This document shows positions 54,450-64,000 of a stretch of 64,000 nt of DNA, piece by piece. This DNA is from Aselliscus stoliczkanus. Lineage: Eukaryota; Chordata; Mammalia; Chiroptera; Hipposideridae. The position numbers and the translations under genes were made by a program. The stretch spans positions 88,891,352-88,955,351 of the forward strand of contig CM066736.1 in assembly GCA_033961575.1 (NCBI GenBank). Direction: 5' to 3'. The notes below the pieces were generated by a model. The model saw only the letters and a list, made by a program, of their open reading frames with translations, searched no databases and was not told the origin of the DNA. Within the stretch, counting starts at the first letter, position 1. Each line of letters begins with the position of its first letter.

Positions 54450-55440
54450 CACTATTCAACACTGTACTGGAAGTTTTAGCAAGAGCAATTAGGCAAGAAA
54501 AGGAAACAAAAGGCATCTAATTGGGAAAGAAATAAAGCAGGGTACAAGACCGTATATACAGAAAATACTACAAAATCCACAAAAAAAACTATTAGAATAA
54601 ACAAATTCAGCAAAGTTGCAAGACACAAAATCAACATGCAAAAATCAGTTGTATTTCTATATATTAACAACGAACAACCCAAAAAATATTAAGAAAATAA
54701 TTCCATTCACAATAGCATTAAAAAGAATACTGAATAAATTTAACCAAGGAGGTGCAAGACTTTTGCACTGGAAACTACAAAACATTAATTAAATTACAGG
54801 AGACTGAAGCAAATTAAAGGACAACCCATGTTCATGAATGTAAAGATTAATATTGCTAAGATGGCAATAATCCCTCAAACAATCTACAGATTCAGTTGAA
54901 TCCTTATCAAAATCACAACTGCTGTTTTTCTTTCCCCGGAAATTGAAACAATTATCTCAAAACTAATATGAAACTACAAGGGACCCAGAATAGCCACAAC
55001 AATTCTGAAAAAGAACAAATTTGGAGAGCTCACACTTCCCAATTCAGAACTTACTACACTGACATAGTAATCAAAAGTGTGGTACTAGCATATAAGCATA
55101 TAGTTCAATGGAACAAAACTAAGAGTACAAAAATAAATCATGCATCTATGGTCAACTGATTTTTGACAAGAATGCCAAGACCACTCAATGTAGAAAGTAG
55201 TCTCTTCAACAAATGGTGCTTGGACAACTGGATATATACATGCAAAAGAACGAAGTATGACCCTTACCTCACACCATTTACAAAAAATTTAATTCAAAAT
55301 GGACCAAAGACCTAAATGTAAGAGATAAAAGTATAAAACTCTTCAAAGAAAACATAGCGGTAAACCATAATAATCTTGGATTTGGCAATGGACTCTTAAA
55401 CATGACACTAAAAGTATAAGCAACAGAATGAAAAATAGGT

Positions 55441-56130
55441 TTAAGGGTACAAACTTGGAACAAGAAGTAAATAAACCATAGAAACCTAATGCACAGTACA
55501 GCTGCCCTTTGAATTACTCGGGCTTGAACTGCATGGGCCCATTTATATGTGGATTTTTTTTCAATTCATATACAGTTGGCCTTCTGTATCGCTGGGTTTC
55601 ACATCCATGAATTTGACAAACCACAGATCAAAAACATTATTTTCTACCCACAGTTGGGAATCTGAGGATTCGAGGGCCAACTGTATGCATTGCTCTGTGC
55701 CATTTTATATAAGGGAAATGAGATCACAGATTTTGGTATCTGCAGGGTGTCCTGGAATGAATCCTCTCAAAAAAAATACAAGGAACAACTTAAGTTTTGG
55801 GGGAGTCAAAAGTTATATGTAGATTTTTGCAGGGGTCAACATCTCTTACCTCTGTATTGTTCAAGGGTCAGTTTAACTATATAATGAATATAGACAACAA
55901 TGTTATACTATAATCATCAAACTTGCCAAGAGACTAGAACTTAATCATACCAACCATTAAGAAGAAAGGATAGTTATATAATGTGATAGAGGTGTGAAGT
56001 ATTGCTACAACGGCAATCATTACAATGTATAAATGTATCAAATTAACATGTTATAGCTCTTAAATTTATACAATGTTATATGTCAAATTTACACAATGTT
56101 ATATTCAATAAAAAAAGAAAAAAAAGATAC
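55441..56130 (+). repeat. Second L1 3' end fragment inside the L1
   Basis: Text such as accattaagaagaaaggata, gcaatcattacaatgtataa and atgttatattcaataaaaaa fits an L1 3' untranslated region different from the surrounding L1. It is itself split by the MITE at 55499. Confidence 0.55.
55499..55873 (+). mobile_element. Tigger-like MITE
   Basis: About 375 bp with imperfect inverted ends (CAGCTGCCCTTTGAA against ttcaagggtcagtt) and TA on both sides. An internal second inverted pair, cagttggccttctgtat and gagggccaactgtatg, resembles the MER2 group. Confidence 0.65.
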
Positions 56131-56270
56131 TTTAGACTTCAAACTAAAAAATGTTTTGCATCAAAGGACACTATCAAGAAAGTAAAAAAGCAACCCACAG
56201 AATGAGAAATATTTGTAAATCATGTATCTAATAATGGTCTAGTATGCGAACGATACAGAGAACTCTTTCA

Positions 56271-56725
56271 GGCCAGCCAAGTGGTGCGTTGGTTAGGAGC
56301 TGGCTTGGGACGCCAGCTCTGAGCAGCGGAGTCCCGGTTCAGAGCTCACATATGAGGGCCAGTAACGCTGTGCCCTCTACAGCTAAGATGGTGAACAACA
56401 GTTCCACCTTGTTGCCTCTATAGATAAGATGGCCCGCGACGGCACTGCAGTGGGCTGCCATAGGCTACAGTGAGTGGCCGGCAGCCAGCGTTGAGCGGCT
56501 TGCAGCCGGTGTGAGCTGCCACGAGTCACTGTGAGCGGTCGTCCAGAGGCTGGCGACCGATCTGCCTCACCTGAGAAGAGAGGAATGATGATACCAACAT
56601 GGGCCAGTGAAGCAATGTCCTCCACAACTAGGCTGAAGAACAAAAGGGCAGCAACTTGTCTGTTACCCTTCCCCAATTCCCCGCTGTTCCCCTCCCCCAA
56701 TTCCCCAATAAAATCTTTTAAAAAA
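56271..56725 (+). repeat. Long tRNA-SINE (form B)
   Basis: Variant head (ggacgccagctctgagcagc) as in the copy at 42855. The tail runs into a (TA)n microsatellite at 56733-56760, part of which may be its right flank. Confidence 0.87.
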
Positions 56726-56728
56726 TTC

Positions 56729-56759
<31 letters not shown>

Positions 56760-56815
56760 ACTCTGACAACACAACAACAAAAAGACAAAAACACCAATTA
56801 AAAAAATGGGCAAAG

Positions 56816-56921
56816 GGCTGGCTGAGTGGAGTCGTGGTTGGGAGCTGGCTTGGGACGCCAGCAGCCTGGGTTCGGATCCCACGCGTGAGGGCCCGTGACA
56901 CTGCATTTAAAAAAAAAAAAA
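56816..56921 (+). repeat. Short tRNA-SINE (form A), diverged
   Basis: Hairpin gctggcttgggacgccagc as in form B heads, end cgtgacactgcattt plus A tail; duplication AAAATGGGCAAA / AAAATTGGGCAAA. Confidence 0.85.
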
Positions 56922-57764
56922 ATTGGGCAAAAAAGCTGAATAGACATTTCTCCATGGAAGACATATAAATGATAATAAACACATCAAATAACGATCAACA
57001 TCGTTACTCATTAGGGAAATATAAATTAAACCACAATGAGATATCACTTTTTCATGCCCACTAGGGTGGCTATAATAATACTGAAAAAAAGAAAAAGAGA
57101 AAAGTGCTGGTGAGAAAGTGGAGAAAGTGGAACTCAATACATTGTGGGTTAGAATGTAAAATGGTGCAACTGCTATGGAAAACCATTTCGCAGTTCCTCA
57201 AAAAGTTAAACATATTTAAATACGATTCAGCAATTCTACTCCAGGGTATACCCAAAATTGAATATAAGTGTTCAAATGAAAACTCATAACAAATGTTCTT
57301 AGAAGCACTATTCACAACAGCCAAAACGTGTAAACAACCAAAATGTCCATCAACTGATGAATAAACAAAATGTGGTATATCCACCCTATTGAGTATTATC
57401 CAACCATAAAAAGGAATGAAATAATAATAGATACTGCAACATAGATGAATCTTGAAAATATTATGCTATGTGAAAAGAAACCCGACACATATTGTATGAT
57501 TCCATTTATATGAACACTCAGAATAGGCAAATACACAGAAAGCAGTTTAGGGGTTGCCAGGGTCTGGTGAGAAATGGGGAATGATTGCTTAATGGGTATG
57601 GCATTTCCTTTTGGGGTAATGACAATGTTCTAGAACTAAATAGTGGCAACAGTTGCACAACTATTGGATATACTACAATAGGCAACCACTAAATTATATA
57701 CTTTAAAATGGTTAAAACAGTGAATTTTGTTATGTGAAATTGTCCTCAATAAAAATAAAATTCT

Positions 57765-58204
57765 GGGCTGGCCAAGTGGTGCGTTGGTTAAGAGCTAGCT
57801 TGGGACGCCAGCGGCCCTTGTTCAGATCCCATATATGAGGGCCAGTGACACTGCCCTCTACAGCTAAGACGGTGAACAACAGCTCCACCTGGAGCTGGGC
57901 TGTGCGAGCCCCAGCGACGGTATAGGCAGCAGCCCCAGCTGCAGTGGGCTGCCATAGGCTACGGTGAGTGGCCGGCAGCCAGTGTGAGCTGCCAATAGCC
58001 ATGGTGAGCGGCTGTTCAGAGGCTGGCGACCGATCTGCCTCATCCGGGAAGAGTGCAATGATAATACCAACATGGGCCAGTGAAGCTACGTCCTCCCCAA
58101 CTTGACTAAAGAACAAAAAGGACAGCAACTTGTTTGTTCCCCTTCCTGGGTTCCCCAATGCTGTTCCCCTCTCCCAATTCCCCAATAAAATCTTTTAAAA
58201 AATA
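57765..58204 (+). repeat. Long tRNA-SINE (form B)
   Basis: Inserted at the 3' end of the L1; perfect 14-bp duplication AAAAATAAAATTCT (57751-57764, 58205-58218). Confidence 0.92.
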
Positions 58205-58218
58205 AAAAATAAAATTCT

Positions 58219-60142
58219 ATTCCTGTTCCACATAAAATAGTACATGAAGACATTTTTATGTCTTGAGATTCTTCTCTTAGGAGTGGGATGAACAGTTACT
58301 AACATTAGCTTTAGAGTCTACAAAACACTTCGTCATATAATCTTATATAATATTCATAATCCATGAGGTAGATATTATCACCCCAACCTAGACATAAGAA
58401 AAACTGAGGCTCAGAGAAGACTAAAGTCATATAGCTAGAAAATGGGAGAGCTAGCTAATCAAGATAGATTGGTCTGACTCTGCTGTGTTATACTGCCTCC
58501 AAGGCAAACAGCTCCAACTTCTGATAAGCTTGACAAAGGATGAGATGCTATTGTATACAGACATATTCGGCAACTTTTCCACTTCCAAAGTTAGCATTTT
58601 AATTAAAGCAGTAAAAATATTCATTGTATACAAGTTCACAAAAGTTTTAAAATTAATAAGATCATTATTGTATAATAGCAGCATAAAACAGAACACTACA
58701 GATTTCCTGTGACACTTATCTCAAGATACAGGTTTAAGTTTCTCATTACAATACGTATGCCATAATGTTAGCATGTCCTCTTACCAGTGAAGTTCAGCAT
58801 ATATTTACAGGACATGCCAGTAAAGTAAGGAGGTGATTGTGCATGTTTCTATACAACTAGCCCCATTAAGTTACAGCCACATTTCCAACTAAGGATTAAT
58901 GGGTGGATTTCTAACAGTGATTTTCTAACACTGATGAGTCCTATAGAGGTTCCTAAGGAGGAAGCAGAGGGGTCAGAGTTACCCAACCCTGTACCAAGCA
59001 GAGCAGCCTCTTAAGGCTGTGTTTTCCACATGGGGAGTTGCCTTAAGATACTGTTTGAAAAAAGAATTCCACAGGATTCCACACTTAAAAAGAGTGTGTT
59101 TACTGAAAACCACTGCAGTACATATGTGTCCTGATTCCTTCAGAGCAGGTTTGTAACAATCTTTGCAGATGAGCCAACATTATATAAGATTATTTCTCAA
59201 TACAAGCATACAAATGCCAAGGGTCTCCCTCTACACTTGGTTTAGGAGTTTTCGTAATTGACCAGGCTCCATTAAACCATCTTGGTAACCCCCATTTTAC
59301 AGAGTAGGCACTGTAACCACACACTGAGAAACAAGTACTTATCTCAGATGGCAAGGTCCAGGCATGAAGCCCCAGATGGTTTAGTCTGCTGGATAGTGCC
59401 TAGTTAAAAACGCCTTGGTGCCATGTGGTCATTCCACGCACTGTGACCTGAAGGAACAGATGTCTCCACTTGTAGTGCATTGCCAACACTTGAGCTGGCT
59501 ATAGGCCAGTAATATTTGGAACCTGTGCTGGCTCAAGGGCAAAGACTAGCTTCTCTTCCCCCTAAGCTCCAGATTATCCTTGGTTTCCTTGGTGGGAAAC
59601 AGATGCAACACATGGTATAGCAGAAATTATGAAATATGAAACAAATAACCTGGGTTTAAATCCTGGCTCTATCTGTTAGTATCCCCTTCATGCCTCATTC
59701 AATTCTCTGGGCCTCAGTTTATTCACTGTACTTATGAGCTATTAGAAAGATGAAATAAGGTAGTACAACAGTTCCCATCCTGTGAACTACAGACTCCTGG
59801 GCATCTTTGACCATATTACAAGAAGCCTGAAAAAGCATCCACTATGAAAAAGAATAATTTAGGGATTTAAGACTGAAAACTGGAGTAAAATCATCTGGGT
59901 TTTATCACTGGAGCAAGTTACTTAGTCTATGTCTTAGTCCCTCATCTGTAGTTGGAGAAAACAGTACCTATGTTGGTGAGGTATTGTTAGGATTGGCTGA
60001 GTCTGTATATGTAAAGTGCTTAGAATAGTGGCTGGCATAGGAAGCACTCACCAAATATTAACTATCTTATTATTATATGTGCTTGTGTGTTCCTTCAAAG
60101 TTCAAGTATTATCATGTGGGTGTTTGCCAAGTTTTTTATGTT
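58219..60142. other. RNF121 intron, SINE-free
   Basis: Unique sequence with MIR-like parts near 58370-58440 (gaggctcagagaagactaaa) and 59640-60070 (aaatcctggctctatctgtt, tgggcctcagtttattcact). No exon resembling the missing RNF121 N terminus was seen. Confidence 0.45.
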
Positions 60143-60155
60143 AAAAATGGGTTGT

Positions 60156-60593
60156 GGGTCGGCTGAATGGCGCATTGGTTAATGGAATGGTGCTGGTTTT
60201 GGGATGCCAGCAGCCCCGGTTCGTATCCCACATATGAGGGCCAGTGACACTGCCCTCCACAGCTAACAACAGCTCCACCTGGAGCTGGGTTGTGTGAGCC
60301 CTGGCGATGGTGTAGGCTGCAGTGCCTGCTGCAGTGGGCTGCCAGAGGCTACAGTGAATGGCCAGCAGCCAGCGTGAGCTGCCAATAGCCGCGGTGAGCG
60401 ACCATCCAGAGGCCGGCGACGGATCTGCCTCATCCGGGAAGAGCGCAATGACGATACCAACATGGGCCACTGAAGCAACATCCTCCGCAACTAGACTGAA
60501 GAACAAAAAGATGGCAACTTGTCTGTTCCCCTTTCCCAATTCTCCAATGCTGTTCCCCGCCCCCAATTCCCGAATAAAATCTTAAAAAAAAAA
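60156..60593 (+). repeat. Long tRNA-SINE (form B)
   Basis: Perfect 13-bp duplication AAAAATGGGTTGT (60143-60155, 60594-60606). The head has a short insertion (taatggaatggtgctgg). Confidence 0.92.
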
Positions 60594-60717
60594 AAAAATG
60601 GGTTGTTATACTTGAAAAGGTTAAAGACTTCTAAGATAATAATTGTAAAAAAAAAAATCCAGTATACTACCTGACATGTCCTAATCCAGATTACCTGAAT
60701 CTACAGTTTCAATCCTT

Positions 60718-61185
60718 TAAAATTTATTTAGGCGTGTTTTGTGGTCTAGCATGGTCTATCCTGGAGAATATTCCATGTGCACTTGAGAAGAATTTATGCT
60801 CTGCTGTGGTGAGTAGAGTGTTCTCTATATGTAGTACGTTCGGTCTAATTAGTTTACAGTGTTGTTCAAGTTTTCTACTACCTATTGATATCATTTTTCT
60901 ATCAATTATTGAAAGTAGGATACTGAAGTCTCCAACTATTACTACAGAACTATTTCTCCCTTACATTCTGTCAATATTTGCTTTACATACTTTTGGGGCT
61001 CCTTAATAACTATTATGTCGTCTTGCTGTATTGAACCTTTTATCAATAAATAATGTCCTTCTTTGTCTCTTGTAAACTTGTTTTGATTTAAAGTCTATTT
61101 TGTCCAATATTTAAGAACCACCCCAGCTCTTTTTTGGTTATCATTTGCATGGAGTATCCTATTTTGGGTGGGGGGAATTTTTTTC
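60718..61185 (-). repeat. L1 fragment, minus
   Basis: Reverse-complement L1 text: cctggagaatattccatgtg, ttattgaaagtaggatactg and gtctccaactattactacag. It is separated from the next L1 part by a form B SINE, and the order suggests a separate or rearranged piece. Confidence 0.65.
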
Positions 61186-61196
61186 TTTTTTTTTTT

Positions 61197-61642
61197 TTAA
61201 AGATTTTATTGGGGAATTGGGGGAGGGGAACAGTGTTGGGGAATTGGGGAACAGACAAGTTGCTGTCCTCTTGTTCTTCAGTCTACTTGTGGAGGACGTT
61301 GCTTCACTGGCCCATGTTAGTATTCTCATTGTGCTCTTCTCAGGTGAGGCAGATTGGTCGCCGGCCTCTGGACAGCCGCTCCCAGCAGCTCTTGGCAGCT
61401 CACACCAGCTGCCAGCCACTCATGCTGACTGCCAGCCACTCACTGTAGCCTATGGCAGCCCACAGCAGCAGGGGCTGCAGCAATGCCATCCCGGGGACTC
61501 ACAGCAGCCCAGCTCCAGGTGGAGTTGCTGTTCACCATCTTAGCTGTAAAGGGCAGTGTCACTAGCCCTCATATGTGGGATCCGAACCAGGGCCGCTGGC
61601 GTCCCAAGCCAGCTCTTAACCAATGCGCCATTCGGCCGGCCC
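61197..61642 (-). repeat. Long tRNA-SINE (form B), minus
   Basis: Inserted in L1 DNA; tail aaagattttattggggaattg on the plus strand, head end cattcggccggcc. Flanks are T-rich, so the duplication is unclear. Confidence 0.88.
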
Positions 61643-62870
61643 TCTTTTTTTTATTATTGATGTAAAATGGGTGTATAACATATAAGTTTTAGAGGTACAA
61701 CATTATACTGACATCTGTATACACTACAAAGTGATCGCCATTAAAAATCTAGTTACCATCTACAGTTACAATCTAGTTATCACCCTACAGCTTGACCCCC
61801 TTCACCATTTCTCCCACCTCCAACACCTTTCCCCTTTGGTATGCATCAATCTGTTCTCTGTATCTATGAGTTTGCATTTGTTTATTTGTTTTGTTTTGAG
61901 ATTCCACATGGGTGAAATCATATAGTATTTGACTCACTTATATCACTTAGCACAATAATACCCTCCAGGTCTACCATGTTGTCACAAATGGCAAGATTTC
62001 ATTTTTTTACGTCTGAGTAATGTTCCATTGTATACTCATATATGTACCACATCTTCTTTATCCATTCACCCACTGATGGACATTTATGTTGTTTCCATAT
62101 CTTGGCTATTGTAAATAATGCTGCAATAAACATAGGGGTATATATTTCTCTTCAAATCAGTGTTTTTGTATTCTTCGGATAAAAACCCAGAAGTGGAATT
62201 GCTGGGTCATGGTAATTCTATTCTTTTTTGAAGAATGCCTAATCAGATACTTGGCCCATTTTTTAACGGGTTTATTTTTGTCATTGAGTTGAGTTCTTTA
62301 TATAGTTTGAATATTAACCCCTTATCAGATACAGGGTTTTCAATTATCTTCTCCCATTTAGTATGTGGTCTTTTCTTTGGCTAATGGTTTCCTTCACCAT
62401 GCAGATGCTTTTTAGTTTGACGTAATCCCCTTTATTTTTGTTTTTGTTTCCCTTGCCTTTTAAATCATATCCACAAAAACGTTGCTAAGACCAATATCCA
62501 GGAGCTCATCACCTACATTATCTTACACGAATTTTATGGTTTAAGGTCTTACATTCAAGTCTTTAATCCATTTTTAGTTAATTTTTATGTATGGTGTAAG
62601 ACAGTGGTCTAGTGTCATTCTTTTCATGTGGCAGTCTAGTTTTCCCAACACTACTTAGTGAAGAAACTGTCCTTTCTCCATTGTATGTTCTTGGTTCCTT
62701 TGTCATACATTAATTCTCCATATGTGTATGGGTTTAATTCTGGGCTCTGAATTCTGTTCCATTGATTTGTGTGTCTGTTTTTATGCCAATACCACACTGC
62801 TTTGATAACTACAGATTAGTAGTCTAGTTTGAAATCAGGGCATGTGATAACACTAATTTTGTTCTTTCTT

Positions 62871-62970
62871 TTTTTTTGAGGGCAGTGTCACTGGCCTTCA
62901 CATGCGGGACCCGAACCGGGGCCTCTGGCCTCCCAAGCCAGCGCTTAACCACCGCGCCACTTGACCGGCC
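62871..62970 (-). repeat. Short tRNA-SINE (form A), minus, with 18-bp duplication
   Basis: Perfect 18-bp duplication CTAATTTTGTTCTTTCTT (62853-62870, 62971-62988), the longest in the window, inside L1 ORF2. Confidence 0.93.
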
Positions 62971-62987
62971 CTAATTTTGTTCTTTCT

Positions 62988-64000
62988 TAACATTGTTTTG
63001 GCTATTTGGGATCTTTTGTAGTTCCATACAAATTTTAGAATTATTTGTTCTAAATCTGTGAAAAATGCCACTGGAATTTCGTTAGGGATTGCACTGAATC
63101 TGCAGATTGCTTTGTGTAGTATTGACATTTTAACAATATTGATTCTTAGAATTCATGAGCAGAGAATATCTTTCCATTTATTTGTATCTTCCTCAATTTC
63201 TTTCATCTGTGTCTTATACTTTTCAGTGTATAGGTCTTTCACCGCCTTGGTTAAATTTATTCCTACATATTTTATTCTTTTTGATGCAATTGTGAATGGG
63301 ACTGTTTTCTTAATTTCTCTTTCTGATAATTTGTTATTAATATATAGAAACACCACAGATTTCTGTACATTTATTTTATATCCTGCTACTTTACTGAGTT
63401 CATTTAGTAATTCTAACAGTTTTTTAGTAGAATCTTTTGGGTTTTCTATCAATATATATATAGTATCATGTCATCTGTATATGATGAATTATACTTCTTC
63501 CTTTCCAATTTATATGCCTTTCATTTATTTTTCTTGCCTAATTGCTATGGGCAGGACTTCTAATACTACCTTGAATAGAAGTGGTGAGAGAGGGCATCCT
63601 TGTCTTATTCCTGATCGTAAAGGAAAAGTTTTCAGCTTTTCACCACTGTGTATGCTTTTAGCTGTGGATTTGTCATATGTGGCCTTTATTTTGTAGAGGT
63701 ATTTTCTCTCTATACCCACTTTGTTGAGTTTAAATCATAAATAGGTGTTGAATTTTGTCTGAAGCTTTTTCTGCATCTACTGAGATGTTACGATTTATAT
63801 CCTTCATTTTATTAATGTGGTATATCACAATGATTTGCAAATGCTGGACCATCCTTGCATTCCCTGGAATAAATCCCACCTCATCTTGATGTATGATCTT
63901 ATTGTTGAATTTAACGTGCTAATATTTTGCTGAGGATTTCTGCATCTATGTTCATCAATGATGATGGCCTGTAATTTTCTTTTTTTGTAATGTCCTTATC
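62988..64000 (-). pseudogene. L1 ORF2 reverse transcriptase remnant
   Basis: Minus-strand frames at 63719-63525 and 63452-63153 carry L1 ORF2 sequence, including the RT block [14 protein letters not shown] and, further on, the NVQKSVVFLYINN-type stretch. The frame shifts between them, and the Asp-Asp catalytic segment is disrupted near 63453-63524. Not functional. Confidence 0.82.

Larger units (their letters stand above)
53530..57760 (+). mobile_element. L1 retrotransposon, 3' half, broken by later insertions
   Basis: ORF2-type sequence resumes across each interruption: 53560-53950 (atgacctagtggggtttatt), 54455-55440 (agagcaattaggcaagaaaa, aaatggaccaaagacctaaa), and then the L1 3' region at 56131-57760 (atatcactttttcatgccca, tgtccatcaactgatgaata). 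Interruptions are a probable solo LTR (53959-54449), a second L1 3' end with a Tigger-like MITE (55441-56130), a form B SINE (56271) and a form A SINE (56816). No intact frame remains. Confidence 0.75.
61643..64000 (-). mobile_element. L1 retrotransposon, minus, 3' part, runs off the window
   Basis: Starts at an L1 3' end (61650 on) and proceeds through the ORF2 C terminus to the reverse transcriptase region at the right edge. Text such as ttggctattgtaaataatgc, ctgggtcatggtaattctat and gttccattgatttgtgtgtc is plain L1. Interrupted by a form A SINE at 62871. Confidence 0.85.

Noticed and set aside
63058..63696. 212-codon plus-strand frame with hydrophobic segments
   Set aside because: Antisense of L1 ORF2; the true coding sense is minus, where RT motifs are seen.

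Overview
This is mammalian nuclear DNA: split genes with GT-AG introns, long introns, and heavy interspersed repeats. The recurring tRNA-derived SINEs (heads reading GGCCGGCCGAGTGGC, several with tails ending CCCCAATAAAATCTTT) resemble the tRNA SINEs I know from rhinolophoid (yinpterochiropteran) bats, so I infer a bat of that group. The species is not determined, and the genes themselves would fit any placental mammal.

Layout. 1-6 kb: the last nine coding exons of NUMA1 on the plus strand, ending in an AATAAA signal at 5941. 6.36-8.80 kb: a nearly full-length but decayed Tigger1-type DNA transposon, with a SINE nested in it. 9.04-9.31 kb: a small hAT-type element with a perfect 8-bp target duplication. 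9.39-10.95 kb: the complete coding region of IL18BP (minus strand, four coding exons, 195 codons), with an ISRE/GAS cluster upstream at 11.41-11.48 kb. 13.3 kb to the right edge: RNF121 on the minus strand. Its last six coding exons lie at 14.4-34.3 kb; the exons for the first ~81 residues were not found, and 34.3-64 kb appears to be one large intron (at least 29.7 kb).

The gene order NUMA1 > < IL18BP < RNF121 is the mirror image of human 11q13.4 as I know it, so this is a conserved block. NuMA organises spindle poles, IL-18BP is a secreted decoy that neutralises IL-18, and RNF121 is a multi-pass ER/Golgi RING ubiquitin ligase. They are neighbours, not a pathway.

The RNF121 introns are packed with retroelements. 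I count about 36 tRNA-SINE copies in five related forms; only one lies left of 16.2 kb. There is also a near full-length HAL1 (39.36-43.38 kb) carrying three SINEs, a broken L1 at 53.5-57.8 kb holding a probable solo LTR, a Tigger-like MITE and further insertions, and minus-strand L1 sequence at 60.7-64 kb. No CRISPR, operon, phage or other prokaryote-type system is present. The most unusual features are the paired long/short SINE forms, an Arg-Asp repeat expansion beside the mitotic phosphosite of NuMA, and a G-quadruplex-type tract just downstream of the first coding exon of IL18BP.
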